64,000 nt of DNA from NCBI GenBank assembly GCA_001465935.1, contig LNKV01000024.1, forward strand, positions 372,001 to 436,000, in the 5' to 3' direction. Under the pieces are notes generated by a model that saw nothing but the letters and a program-made list of their open reading frames with translations, had not been told where the DNA came from and ran no database searches. Within the stretch, counting starts at the first letter, position 1, and the number at the start of each line of letters is the position of its first letter. A program made the position numbers and the translations under genes. This document shows, piece after piece, positions 20,862 through 33,692 of the stretch. This DNA comes from Clarireedia homoeocarpa. Lineage: Eukaryota > Ascomycota > Leotiomycetes > Helotiales > Rutstroemiaceae.

Positions 20862-23296
20862 TAGACAGTGACTTCCGATATTTCTTCCTATGGCGCAAAC
20901 TGAAGACTTAAGCCCGGTAGTAATTCGCCCGCCTTGCACAGCAGTTTAGCGACCTCTGATGCCGCGAGGAACCGAACACCGAACGATAGGATTGATCGTC
21001 GAAAATATTTTCTTATTCGGGTGACTTGACCGGGGATGGAAGCATCTCGGACAAGGCGGGCTTCGAAGGACTAGAATTTCTGGACTAGAGATCATGCATC
21101 GAGCTTCGGTTGTCCTCTTAGAATGAAGAAATTGTTGACCCTGTAAGTCTTTGATATAATATAAGAAAAGGGGGCTTTTCCTCCGTATGATCCGGTGTGC
21201 TCCGATTCGAAGCGGCATCTCGTCGTCTTGGAAGTAACGTCAAAGATGCCGTCAGCCGAAGGATGCGTCTGTCTGAGAGTGACCTCTGTATATTGAACAA
21301 ACTTTGAAATCCAGCTCTGTTCGAGAAGATTTTCGTGAGGATACACATATGATCACGGATCTGCTCTCAACAGCGATGCTAAAGGATCTTGGCGGGGGTA
21401 CAAGGCGTCCTCTATCCGCTGTCCACCCCGTAGGAAATGGTTACTTTTCTCTTGGCTTTATATCCATGAGCAGATGTGAGATCTTATACTCTCTTGGCAT
21501 TCAACAGCTCAACGGTCAAGCGGATGTGTTGGAGTACTTTGGTATGAATACACGCCATTTAGATACCGTGCTGTATGTACCAGACTGTACTATTGCGTGC
21601 TGTACCTCGCCTTGGCTCATACAATGTCGCATTGGCTTGACATGAAAAGTGACTTTGCGAGCAGCCAATCTGTAATGTGTAGGGTGAAAAGGAGGTGGAG
21701 CAAAAGAGGAGGTAATTGTTGTCGACGTCAAAGGGGTAACTATTGGTGATTGTATCAGGTTCGAAGGGTATTGAAGCATCGAGTGTGAAATATGTGTGTG
21801 AGAGAATGCTTGAGGAAAATGGAAAACGGAATTGAGGCCGAGATTGTTGAAAGAACAAGGAAGCTGCTCGGGTTACAAAACGTCAGACGGCATCTGATTC
21901 ACCAATTGGTCGGTGGCTACTATCCTCCATAGCCAATCAGTTTGGGGAACAACATCATCCAACACCATAACCAATGGTCCCTCCTACATTCCTGTCGACG
22001 CCATATCTTGTTCCAATGGCGGTTATAAATAGAGTGAATGAAGCACAAGAGCAATAAAGAACGAACCAACAGACAAACAGACGACAGACGAACAAACGAC
22101 TGCACAGCGAGTGATCTCCGGTGCCGGCAGACAATAAGTACATGATATGACACTGCGCTTACATGGAGACAAACAAAGGAAACGGAATAATCAGAAAGAT
22201 AGTAAGAGTTCTCTCGTCTATCGCAACCACAAGCATAACCACACAAGTCCCAATCCATATCCATCAGTCCATCAGCCCGCCTTTCCACGTCTTTGACACG
22301 ATACGACATGATACATATCTCCATCCATCCACCCATCCATCCACCCATCCATCCACCCATCCATCCACCCATCCATCCACCCATCCATGTCACCGACATC
22401 CCTCCTTGCCTTGTGGCTTTGCCTTATGGATGCCACCAAGGTTTGACGTTTGACAGCATTTTACTCGTAATTCTCTCGCCCCTCATTCGCCATTATATTT
22501 CCGCATCCTCCGCACTCCTCCGCGTCTGATAAAAAGACATCGCAGCATCTCAACCTTCAATTCGCTGGATTCTACATTCTGCTCCAACTTTAATTCTTGT
22601 TCCCACATCTTCCTCTTATATCAATCCTTCTACCAGGCCTTCGGTGCAGTGCAGGAAAAGCAAGTCTTTTTCATGCTTTCAACGGTCGCCTTAGCAGCAG
22701 CATTCAAATCTTCTTGCATCAACTTTACAAGCATTGTCTTCACGGCCGCCGAATTGCCAATTCTTTGAACTTCTTAAGTCTCGTCAATTTCCCTGGTGGT
22801 CTTCTCAATTTATTCGGTTTTTCCAATCTAATCTCTTCTTCTTCGTCGCTCGCAGCCTTCAATTTTCCAGCCCGCTCCAAGTCAACATGTGCATACCACT
22901 CTCTTTATAGTCACACATAAGCCGAGAAGCACCCTTGTCGACGAGGCACATGGTGGAGAGGAGCAGCTCAGCAGCCATTCAGAAATCCACAATTCGCCAT
23001 ACAATACAATTGGACCAGGACTAGACGTCTTTCCCTTCCGCAAGGACCACGAAGACTAGATTTCATAAGCTCTGTCGAAGGACTTTCAGTAATCTTGTCC
23101 TGCACGCATTACCCGCCGTTGGCGGAAACTAAAGCAGACTTGCGCGCGAGGACCCTTCTTTCTACGAAGTCATCTGTTCCTCAATTTCACTTGAAGGAGA
23201 AATAATCTTTCCGCTTGTTCCAACATCGCACTTTCCTGTGACTTGATTTTGAAAATTGGACCGAGACATTGTCATCATCCGACTAATCAAAAGACC
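20862..23296. other. Intergenic and kinase leader, no gene seen
   Basis: No supported gene. A 12-bp minisatellite lies at 22321-22388. From about 22540 the plus strand becomes CT-rich and is probably the promoter and a long 5' leader of the kinase gene that starts at 23297. Short frames there (for example 22597-22920) are low-complexity. Confidence 0.4.
22321..22388. repeat. 12-bp minisatellite (CCATCCATCCAC)
   Basis: About five and a half copies of CCATCCATCCAC. Confidence 0.95.
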
Positions 23297-25511
23297 ATGG
23301 CGACATCAACCTTCCCACTCTCTAAACATACATTAACATCTGCTCCTCACCCCACCTCAAACTCCCTACACAGTGCTAAAGTTACCGATCTTGAATCTAC
23401 CTCTGCAGATTCCAGTCGACCTTCCTCATTGGATTCCCGTCAAGTGGGTCCCATTCCTGAAGAGGATGAGGACGAAACTAGCAGTGAAGCTGCCAATGAG
23501 CCGATGACCCCTACAGACCTTCAACATCCTCATCAACATGCACTTGTAATATCTGGTGATGAGATTCCTCACGATATCAGTCACAGGTTCCCACAAACAC
23601 CGATTTCACCCGAACCACCTCTAATAATCAATACTCTTGCTCCTCCTCCACCCACTGGCAAGAAAGACAAACCACTCACATTAAGATCTCCGAAAACCAA
23701 TGAAATTCCATCCTCTGATCCACTTCCAACGTGGACAAACCCGGCACAAAAAGAATCGGGGCTGAAGAGTCGAGTTTCGAAGCTATTCCGAAGATCAAAC
23801 TCTCAAATAGAGAATCTAAGCATTAATTCGTTCATCGACCCCGAAAAACCCTCACTCGCGAATAACAATGGCTCAGACCCTGTGTTAGGTCGGGAGCATC
23901 GTCGTGCATCGATTAGTCGATTGTCAACCTCTACCATCACCTTTACTTCTCGCTCAAACACACCACCATCCCCTTCATCTCCATCTGACCGCGAATCGCA
24001 AGAGAACGTCTCATTCAAAGGTGTTTTAAGAGAGAGCTTAAACATGACGAAGAAGCAAAGGTCGTCAACTGGTCTGGGTCTGATAAGCAAATTCCACAGA
24101 CATGGACCTAAGATATCTTTCGCCGCACCGGAAACGGAGACCAACTCTCTGGGTCCGCAACGTTCTACAAGCGCGGACTGGGATCCCTCTGGTACACATG
24201 TGCCACAATCTGTGGTCCAGGAGATACCGCGACAAATATGGGGTATGGCAGCTGAGTCTGGTATTGGTCTCAAGTCAAGACGTTTGAGTGTGAGCATTCC
24301 AGACGATTTCACGATTGACGTTGTGGAGTTGGATGAGGAATATGCCCCACAGAACAAGCTGATGGGACGTCGGGGCAAAAGTATTGGCAAAGGTGCCACA
24401 GCCCATGTGAAACTGATGGTTCGAAAAGGTTGCCCCAGCGATATATACGCAGTGAAAGAATTTCGTGGGAAGTCCACGATGGAAAAAGAAGAGGACTACG
24501 AGAAGAAAGTCAAGTCGGAGTTCTCCATCGCTCAGAGTGCTCGCCATCCGAATATTGTCGAAACGTTTCGACTCTGTACACACAACGGTCGGTGGAACCA
24601 TGTGATGGAGTATTGTGAGCAAGGAGACCTGTTCGGTCTTGTTAACCAGAAGTACCTCAATAAAGAAGATCACGCCAAGGATCGACAATGTTTATTCAAG
24701 CAACTTATTCAAGGGCTCAACTATCTTCATAGCAACGGTATCGCGCATCGCGACATCAAGCTTGAGAATTTATTGATCACCAAAGATAGCAAGCTTAAGA
24801 TCACAGACTTCGGTGTGTCGGAAGTATTTGCAGGCATCCATCCAGGCCTACGAGCCGCAAGCGGAAAATGTGGTAAGGATATGGGTGAAGTCAGACTTTG
24901 TGCACCAGGTATCTGCGGCAGCCCTCCATATATAGCCCCGGAGGTTATTGAAAAGAAAGGTAATGACCATGCACTCACTCATCCCCACGACTACATAAAC
25001 ACCCCCAAGCTCACAAAAATCAGGTGAATACGATCCCCGCCCCCTCGACGTCTGGGGTGCTGCAATCGTCATGCTCTGCATGACAGCCAACGGCTGTCTG
25101 TGGGCCGAAGCCAAACCCAATACCTCCCCTTTGTACGACGAGCTCGTGCGCGGTTGGGAAAAGTGGAACAACAAGCACGAAAACAGCAATATAACCGACA
25201 TGGACTACCCGCACGTCTCCTTCTTCGATAAACACATCAACCCTCCTGCACTGCGCCGTATTTTACTAACAATGCTAAACCCGGATCCAGCACGACGTGC
25301 TACAATTGCAGAGATTGCGAAGAATCGCTGGTTGAAAAATGTTGAGTGTTGTCAGGTGGATAGCTATGACGAGCCGGCGAGGTTGGTCGATGTCTCGAAG
25401 TCGAGGTGCTTGGAGAGTAGTATGATGAAGGTTATGGCGCACAATCATTTACCCGTGCAGGCACATCATGGACATAGGTTTGTTAGGCTGCCAGGAAGTA
25501 CGGATATGTAG
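23297..25511 (+). CDS. Serine/threonine kinase, Hal4/Sat4 (NPR1-Hal5) type
   Basis: Two exons, 23297-24959 and 25024-25511, about 716 residues. The ATG at 23297 has a good context (ACCATGG). The N-terminal 355 residues are Ser/Pro-rich and disordered. The kinase domain (about 355-695) has the glycine loop GKGATAHVKL, the ATP lysine in YAVKEF, HRDIKLENLL, DFGVSEVF and GSPPYIAPE. After the 64-nt intron it continues GEYDPRPLDVWGAAIVMLCM. The last motif and the C-lobe resemble the fungal Hal4/Sat4, Hal5 and Hrk1 group, which in yeast stabilises plasma-membrane transporters and sets potassium/proton homeostasis. The activation segment has an insertion between DFG and APE (about 35 residues). The exact orthologue is not decidable by eye. 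It is a clear, complete kinase with all catalytic residues present. Confidence 0.85.
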
Positions 25512-26475
25512 GTTGGATGGATGTATATAGTCTGATGGTATGTGGGTTTGGGGGTGGTTTACTTTTTGCAAGTGGCATGCATGCATGCATATATACATTT
25601 TTCTCTGGTTAGCATTGGCAAGCGAGCGAGCGATTAGAACTAGAGAAGAGGAATACGGTGCTTACGACACCCACAATCTTACGGTGTCTGTACCTCGTTG
25701 ACGATGTTTCTGAAGACGTGTTGTGGCGGATGCTTGTGGTCAATGTTACTTAACTGCTGGCGCTTGGATAGATAGCGCTACGCTTGCTTTCATTTTACTT
25801 ACTACTTATCTTGCCTTGCGTCCTTCATCTGTGGGCCAATAGCTGGTATAAGGGCGCCATGGTTAGTCCAGATCGTGGGATTCGGTGGTACGGCATGGGA
25901 TGGGGCATTTCTCCGGGCGGGAATGGGTGGTTTGGACTGTTTGGGATGGATATGAGAAATGACTATGACTATGACTATGACTATTACACTGCATTGGAAC
26001 TGGGAATTGGAATCGGAATCGGACTGAGATTCGGAATTTTACTTTAGTGGGACTACCAGAGGAATTGGGCGGGCATGGGCGAAGAGGCGCAAGGAGAGAT
26101 TAATTACATTACATCGTTTGTTTGATACCCTTCCTCACATGCTCACTCACTCACTATATGGGAACGGATTGAAATTGGAGATGAGAGATTGTGGATGGAT
26201 GGATGAGTGAATGAATGAATAAAGGCGTGAGTGATTACTTGGACACAGCCCGACAGAGACAGAAGAGAGAGATGTTCAACGTCAAGTACATAAGTTACTT
26301 GTAACTAATATTCGAAATAATGGAAGAAATGAAAGATTATGTTCATATTTTTCGAAGTCCTTTTTCTATTATCATCTTCTTTCTCTTCTGACTTTGTATT
26401 TCTATGATCAATCTCAGTCGGTATGATCAGTGAACTAGGCCCCTCCCCCTCCCCTCCTAATGAGTCACAAGCACC
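25512..26475. other. Convergent intergenic region
   Basis: Contains the 3' flanks of the kinase and Vms1 genes. It holds GACTAT repeats (25961-25983) and short GGAT and GAAT arrays. No supported gene. Confidence 0.5.
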
Positions 26476-28617
26476 CTACCCACCCAACCTCTTCATCCTC
26501 TCCTCCGCCGCCCTCGCCCTCCTCTCCCTCTCGACCCTCATCCTAACCTCCGGACTCATATTCCTCATCTCCTCCTCCCTTCTCTCCTGTGCGGTTCCAC
26601 CCTTTCCCAACCCCAATCCCCCTCCCACCCCAACACTCTTCCCTCCACCCGCCACCTTCCCAAACCTCCTCGCCTTCCCCTCCTCCTCCTCCCTCGCCAG
26701 CCTCTCATCCTCCTCTTTCTCTCTCTGCGCCGCCTTTTTTCTCTCCTCTTCCTTTTCGCGCTCTTCGCGTTTCGTCGCATCCGAGCGACTGATACCTGGT
26801 GGAACGCGAGCTTCGTCCCAATTCCATTTTTTATTCATTGCTTCTTCTTCTCCCTGCTGTCTCTGCCCCTCCATCTCATACCTACAAACCCGAAAAGCGT
26901 CTCGCGCCCCCCTCTCTCCACACAATTCAAACGGCGTTCTGCCCTCCTCACTCCTCACCCCCGGGTCAGCCCCGGCTTTCAAAAGCAGCCCGTAGATCAA
27001 CGGGACTGAGTTCATGCTCGCAGCGAGATGCAGCGGGGTCGGTGCGTGGTGGTTTCCCTCTGGGGGAAAGAAGCGGAAATCGGGCGAGAGGGAATTGCTC
27101 TTAAGGTAGGCGAGCAGCGCGGGGAGTTTGGAGCGGCGGATGAGAGATTGGATTTGAGAGGTGTGTAGTAGGGCAGTTTCTTCCGCTTCGCTCAGTTTAG
27201 GGGGTTGCGATTGTTGTTGCGCGGATTGTTTGGCTGCTGCGGCAGCGGATTTCGCGAGGGAGGATTGTCGCACGGATTCAGCGGCGGCTTGCTGGGCTGC
27301 GAGGGCTTGTTCGTCAATTTCAAGGACCTTGACGCGGGTGAGTTCAATGAATGAGCGCATGAGTTCGTTTTGGGTGGCGCGGCGGGTGCTGAAGGGGAAA
27401 CCACGGATTCGGGGGTCGTTTTGACGAAGGACTTGATTTTCGTAGGGTCCGAAGAGAGTGCGACGGTTGGTGGTGCCGGTGGCGCGTATGAAGAGGAGGG
27501 AGGAGCTGTCGATCATGTCTTTCCAGTCATGGAGGAGGAGGCGTACTTCGTCTGTTAGGGCTTGCTCGTTGTAGCGACGGAGGCTGGATCCTGCGGAGTG
27601 GGCGGCACCTTTGGCGGAGTCGTTGGCGGACTGCGCTCCTCCTTGTTTGCGACGGGTGGTGTAGCGGTGGAAGGTTTTGTGCGCGAGGACGGTGGCTTCT
27701 TTGGTTAGGGGGCCAGTTGCTGAGTTTTTAGTTTGTTTAGGGGTGAGTGAAACGATCATCGCTGCGAAATGTCCACCTCCAATCATACACATGAAGATAT
27801 GTGGTTCTTTGTATGCTTCTGATAATGGAACACCAGTATTGGAGTTGACTGGTATCTTGATTTGTGGCTTTGGCGTGAGTTGCTTCTTTTGTATTGTTTC
27901 ATGCATTGAGCCCTCATTTTCTTGTTCTTCATTCGTGAATATCGCCCGATATACTCCTAGATACGTATTCTTTGGTAGCGTAGGAGTCGTGAACCATATT
28001 AGTGGAGGTTTCCCGGACCCCCTTTTTTGTTTCCGCGATCCAAGATCATCTTCCTCATCATTGTTATTCGTTGATATGGCAGCCTGCTTCTTGAGCAGTG
28101 AGCTTAGCGTGGTCTCCTTACGTCCACCTTCTTCTTCATCCTCGGAATCTTCGGAGTCAGAGCCAGAAAGACTTTCGTCAAGATCTAAACAGAGTTAATG
28201 ATAATCGCCCCAGATTCTTGCACATTCACAAACCTCCAACCAATTTCTCGAATTCCGCTTCCGACACGGATTTTGCCCCTCGAATCTTTTGTTTTAGGTT
28301 GTAATTGTGGAAGTCCGACCTGACATGACCCTTTTGGTCCTCGACGGTATAGAAGGTCACTCCGCAGAGAGAACATGACTTCGAACCGACAGCTTCATCT
28401 GTTTTAGATTGTGCGACTCGTTTGGTGGCTATTGTTGCAGACACATTCTCGTCGTGTTCCTGCCCCTCACTGGTGACGTCTTTGGGTGTCAAAGTCGTCA
28501 AGATGTCCTGAGGAAGATCATAGACTAGAACTGGTGAGCTGGAACTGTATGGGTTTGTAGCGCGGTAACCATACCATATAAGGGTCTCCTGCTAATCTCC
28601 TCCTTTCGTTGTTCCAT
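26476..28617 (-). CDS. VMS1: Vms1/ANKZF1 family peptidyl-tRNA endonuclease
   Basis: Three exons, 28617-28575, 28524-28234 and 28184-26476, about 680 residues. Splicing restores the family N-terminus RRPLYVYDLPQDILTTL. Order of features: C2H2 finger (CSLCGVTFYTVEDQKGHVRSDFH), Asp/Glu-rich linker, VLRF1 catalytic domain (MCMIGGGHFAAMIV, HKTFHRYTTRRKQGGAQ), glutamine-rich linker, ankyrin repeats (APTPLHLAASMNSVPLIYGLL), a charged coiled coil, and a VCP-interacting motif near the end (RERRARAAEERMKRLGG). Vms1 cleaves peptidyl-tRNA on stalled 60S ribosomes and works with Cdc48 in ribosome and mitochondrial quality control. The catalytic glutamine of the GGxQ motif is present (about residue 296). 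It is divergent from the HAM1-like gene, with 853 bases between the starts. A complete, orthodox member of the family. Confidence 0.92.
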
Positions 28618-29470
28618 GTTATCGTTCTGCGTAGGCTTGGTGGGGTGCAAATAATTACGTTGCGAATCAAAACGTTCAATCGGAAGCGCTTCTACACCTA
28701 CAGTAGGAGTCTAAGCAGATGCTATCAGAAGCTTAATATGCCGCCCCAATAGACTGTTGAGCGCATGTGAAGATCTGCAGATCGTGAATCCTGGTATGCG
28801 CAAAATATTTTGAGCTTAACCCAGCCGTGCCAGCCTAGATGTTTGCGCTCTATGACGAGATGCGAGATGCGAAATGCGAGATGTAGCATTCTTATCTTAT
28901 CAGCACGTGCGCTGATCTTGCAAGGGTCGGAATAAAGTAAGACCATGACCAAGACTCTGGGGTGGAGGTACGGCAATGACGTTGGATGTTTTAGAAAGGA
29001 GGATGAGCAGCTTCCTCCGAGTTGGTGTTGGCGTAGAAAGGATTGAGAAAACAAGGAAATCTTCCATCTTGACACCACATTTTACTCACATATTCGCAAT
29101 TGTCGCATGTTTTGATCTAAACATCGAGATTTTAGTTATTTAAGGTTAATTGCAGCAATAAGGGGTGGTAACTTGCCTCCGGTAGTGCACCAGATCTCTT
29201 ACCTTCTTGAGCTGCCAAAGCCATCTTCGATTGGTACGCCGCGTGTATTGGTTTCTCGTCATATTAATCCTCGGAGGATTCTTGGATACAGAGTAACTCT
29301 ATTGGAAGATAGGTGTGGGGTTGACCCTCCCTGCAGCTTAACCCTCGTCATCGAATTTATAGAATTCGGTCTTTCCCTCTTTACCTCTGCCTTCTGCCTT
29401 CTGCCTTCTGCCCTCTTCCTTCGCAGCAATTTTGTCTTCAACACACCCTCGATTTCTTACCGCCGTCAAG
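28618..29470. promoter_or_regulatory. Divergent promoter region, VMS1 / HAM1-like
   Basis: An 853-base region between two divergent starts. An AGCACGTGCGCT palindromic E-box type sequence lies near 28902-28913, and a GATGCGAGATGCGAAATGCG repeat just before it (about 28858-28880). No gene is supported here. Confidence 0.4.
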
Positions 29471-31894
29471 ATGTCTTGTTTTGGATCGAGAAAGTCAGGC
29501 CGTGGTGACACGCAGCCATTGCTCCCGCAATATGAGGATGATACTTCTCTCCAGAGAACTGTCCATCAGAAATTGCATACATATCAGATGCTTAAAGCTT
29601 TATCTAAGGGATACATGCCATCAACTGAGCAAGCTATTGTCAACCTGAGAACATTGCTAGCATCGGATGTGCTGAACCCGGATAATCCAGAATTGACGGA
29701 TAGCGGGAGAAAGCTTATCAAATACTCGAAGCAGTGGCTTACTGACTTCATTGAATTGTTGAGGCACAAAAATGATGGAGATCAGATTCAGGACTTCATC
29801 TGGTTCTTGATACATTCGAGGATCCATGTCAATGCCACCGATATTGTCGAAAGAGCAAGTGCAACAAGAGCTAAGGCCGATGCATCAGCTGGTAAGTATT
29901 CCCATCAGGAACAACAATGTCCAACTTTACTGACACGTGATAGCGTACGCCAGTCTCAAAACCGTTGGTAGCCTGCTGTTGACGAACTCTGATTTCCGTA
30001 TATTCCTGTCTGATCTCAATACCATTGGTAGACAGGTCTTCGCCGACACTGCGAAGACGGTCTCAGCAGTAGCAGAAGATACTGCCAAGGATATTGAGCC
30101 CTCTTCATCAGAGAGCGAAGCAATGAAGAACCCAGGACATGAAAGGAGTGAACCTATTCCTGTAGAGGATCTTCAGGCTGAAGTTAGTGACATCGCTAAG
30201 GTTGTCACTAATGGCTTGAAAAAGACAGGCCAGGAGGCTGGCGCGAGTCTGAAAGAAAACATCACCGGAGAGCAAAGGGAAACTCTTAAGCTTCGTCTGA
30301 AGCAAGCCGTCATGAAGCTGACGAAACGAAATGATTACTCCGACTCAGTCAACACCATTGGTCTGCTCATTCAGCGATATGCCAAACTATATTCTCGCGC
30401 TGTGGATAAAACCATCAACACTGTCACAGACGATGTCGAAACCAACGAGGAACTAGATCGTGCTGTAAAGAATGCTTGGTCTTTGGTTGGCTCTTTTGGT
30501 GACAAGAATGCTTGGAATGAGCTCGAAGCATGCTTCAATAAAGTTGTGGGACATTCTCAAAAAGACCCCGATTTCGAAAACCTTATGGGAGAATTGGCAA
30601 AGTCTATTCAGGAAATGCTCACCGATCCCAACTTCTTCGATGCTGCAGCCGACAAGGTTGAAGAATTGAAGGAGAAATCTGAAAAGGTCGGAACAGAATC
30701 TCCACTACGAAAAGACATCGATAATCTCCTCAAACAAGCACGAATTACCCTGGATTCAGTAGTCAACGACAAGGATATTTCTAAACTTCTCGATAGCAGC
30801 TTCAAGATCTGGACTGTTCTTAATCCTCTCAACAAACAATCTAACACGGAACTATTCACCGATCTCTCTACCGTCTTAATACCACTTTTCATTTCGGCCA
30901 TCCAATACATCCCTATCCCACGTCTCGAAATATCCGTCCCGGAAATCGATCTTCTATTGGAAAACCTCATTCTCGAACCAGGCCGAACGATCAATCACAC
31001 TAGCTTCCTCCCTTACAGATTGAAGATTGAAACATACAACGACTTATCCATCCACAAAGCTCGATTCCGTACCTTCTCGAAAGTCACTTCCATGGTGACT
31101 GTTAAAGTTCAAGGACTTTCTATTCGAGCAGATGAAGTTGGATTTTGGTTAAGAGCACACAAGGGTCTATTTTGGCTTGCTGATGAGGGAATCGCTTCTT
31201 TTGAGGTATGCTATTTTAGATAGTTCGCCTTAGGACTTTTCGTAACTAACAGTTTCGCAGCTCGATGAACGAGGAATCGACATCGAATTCGATGTCGAAA
31301 TCGGCCATAACCAATTAGAGAAAATCCTCACCCTGAAAGACACTCGTGTCAAGATCCATAAACTCTCTTACAAACTCCGCAAATCCAAATTCGCCTGCTT
31401 AGCCTGGTACGTCGCATTCCCTCATCTTTCCCCCATTCTTCCAACCCCCTTCCCCCACAGACCAAAAAGCTAACACTCACCATAGGCTCCTCAAACCCCT
31501 CCTCCGCCCCGTCCTCCGCAAAACCCTCGAGTATCAACTCTCGACCAGCATCAGCGAATTCTTCCACGCTGCCAACCGTGAGCTACTATTCGCGCGCGAG
31601 CGCCTGCGCGCCACGCGCATTGCGTCCCCCGACGACATCATGACGTTTGTGCGCGCCGTCACCACGCGTCTCACGCCGCCCGACGATCCGGATCTGTATG
31701 TGGGCGTGGGCGTGCAGGGCGGCGCGAAGAAGAGAGGGAATGTATTTAAGGGGGTCTATGCGCCAGGAAGTGTCGTTAAGGTTTGGGAAGAGGAGGGCAG
31801 GAGAGCGGGCGAGGTGGTGGAGAATGAGGCGACGAGGGGCTGGAGGAATGAGATTTTTGATGTGCAGGGGAGGAGTAATATGATGGGTTGGTAA
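29471..31894 (+). CDS. HAM1-like protein (DUF5923/DUF4449 family)
   Basis: Four exons, 29471-29891, 29944-31205, 31261-31406 and 31486-31894, about 745 residues. All junctions are GT/AG and in phase. The N-terminal part (RTVHQKLHTYQMLKALSKGYMPSTEQAI, LRTLLASDVLNPDNPELTDSG, KQWLTDFIELLRHKN) fits the helical HAM1-like N-terminal domain found across fungi. The C-terminal part (IPIPRLEISVPEIDLLLENL, KVQGLSIRADEVGFWLRA) resembles a lipid-binding BPI/TULIP-like fold that is often predicted for the DUF4449 region. Fungal members are large, poorly characterised proteins; no enzyme activity is established. The end is a Lys/Arg/Glu-rich tail. The coding strand in the last exon flips from C-rich to G-rich around 31690. 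A HAM1-like assignment is well supported; any function is inference. Confidence 0.8.
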
Positions 31895-32204
31895 AAGGGA
31901 GGGCATCATCACCAGAAGTGTTGTTTGGGGGAAGTGGTATTAGGTTTGCGGGTATTGGATGAGGTGAAGTATTGGGAAGGGAGTTGGTTGGTCAAGGTTA
32001 AATTGTAACATGGCAAAAGGGAGTTTCTTTGGAGTCTCTTTGCACAAGGGTAAACATGTTGGGTGCTTCGAATATTTAATTGTTAATCTCACAAACAGAA
32101 TCAAAATGATTTTTTTTTTGCTTCTCTTATTCCATCATTCTATCCTCTCTCCTCCAGCCAACTCACCCTACTCACTCACACATTGCCTTACTCGACCACT
32201 CAAT
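31895..32204. other. Short convergent intergenic region
   Basis: 310 bases between the stop of the HAM1-like gene and the stop of the DUF1993 gene. Nothing beyond AT-rich and pyrimidine-rich 3' flank sequence is seen. Confidence 0.5.
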
Positions 32205-33692
32205 CTACTTCCCCCCCTGTGGCAATGTCGCACCCAAATAATCCCCCTTTCCAACAGGTACACCCTCCTTTCTCAGAATATCATATGCAGTAACGAAGTG
32301 GAAGTAGAAGTTCGGGATGGCGGCACCGAGAACATAATCCCGTCCGGTGAATTTTCGCTCGCCGACCATGGTCTGGATGACGACTTCGATTTCCTCTTTA
32401 TTGTCCATGGAGGAGGGGGAGAGCGCCTCGAGGATGGAGATTGTGGCCTTGATGCGCTCTTGGAGGGCGGGGAACTAGACGGGGAGGGGAGGTTAGTAAT
32501 CCAGTTGGTCAGGAGTGGGTGAAGGGATTTAGTGGTGGAGGGATGAGAGAAGGGAAGGGGGAGTTTGATATTGTAGCAAGAGTGATTTAGTGAATCTCAG
32601 AAAGTAATCCCGAGTATAATCCGTTGTTGAAACACATCTTCTTCTGCATTCTCCTTTTCGAGATGCTTGGATATTACCAAATATCCCCATCATCGTCTTC
32701 CCCCAAAACCCCCAAGTATACCCTCCTCCCATGAGAAAAGCAGAAAAAGACAAAGTCTCAGAAATTACTCACATCCTTCTCCTCATCCTTCAACACAACC
32801 TGTTCCGCACCACCAACATGAACAGCCAATCCCTTAGCGGTATCGCTCACACGTTGGATTTGATAGATTAGGTCGCCCATATCTTCGATGAGACGCGCGT
32901 TGATGAGTTTGGATTCATCGTTGGAGACGTGGGCGAGGCCTTTGTTGAGGAGATCTATTGGAAGAGGTGAGGGGAGATGGTTAGCTGGGGGTCTTGGGAG
33001 GTTGAGATCGAGTTCGGGGGTATAGGGGAGTAGTGGATGTGAGAGAAATAGGGAGAGGCCTGAGAAGAGAGAAAGATGAGAGCAGAAAGAGAAGGAAATT
33101 AAAGAAGTAAGAGAAGGATAAAAAAGGCAAATGAAAAGGGAAAGATGTAACGAAATAGGGTACGAGATGAGATCAGGAGGGGAAGGGAAAGTGATATCTG
33201 GTAGTCTGAATGTGGTAGTAGTGAAAATAGTGACGAGATGGTGACACCAAGGTATGCTAAGGTAAGATGCAAGTGAGAATGTGTGGAGGTGAACCATAAG
33301 CAGCCACGCTCATCGACACATAGCATAGGTCTGTCCTTTCTTCTCAAGAAGTATACTCGTACTCCTCTACGATAGAACCAGACCTGCTCATCACATGTAC
33401 AGAGAACCACCTTTCCAACCTCATCATGCCCCACATAGGAGACCAGACTACTTCCCCTCTCGACTAAGAAAGGATAGAAAGGACAGAACTGTGTCTTAAG
33501 ACAGAGGAATAACAGGAGCATGACAAACAACCGCCATCCCATCGAAGCGTCAAGCAACTCTCCGAAGATGCACATAGATAGATACACAGAACGAATGTAC
33601 ACAAAAGATATAAAGAACCAGTACTTACGAGACAAAATCTTCAAATTCTTAATGAAGGGAGGAACACTGACGTCGTAAAGTGAGAGAGACAT
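32205..33692 (-). CDS. DUF1993 family protein
   Basis: Three exons, 33692-33629, 32954-32773 and 32474-32205, about 171 residues, typical of the family. The N-terminus SLYDVSVPPFIKNLKILSHLL and the motif LIEDMGDLIYQIQRVSDTAKGLAVHVGG, followed by RKFTGRDYVLGAAIPNFYFHFVTAYDILRKEGVPVGKGDYLG, are diagnostic of DUF1993, a small helical family in fungi and bacteria that resembles DinB-like four-helix bundles. The biochemical role is unknown. The two introns are 674 and 298 nt, many times longer than those of the neighbours. Exon 1 stays open in frame for about 175 further codons into intron 1, so an intron-retaining product is conceivable. The promoter side contains an AGA repeat (33751-33789). Confidence 0.88.

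Noticed and set aside
33099..33692. A 197-residue protein starting at the DUF1993 ATG
   Set aside because: The first 21 residues equal the DUF1993 exon 1, but the rest is intron 1; the DUF1993 domain is restored only by splicing.
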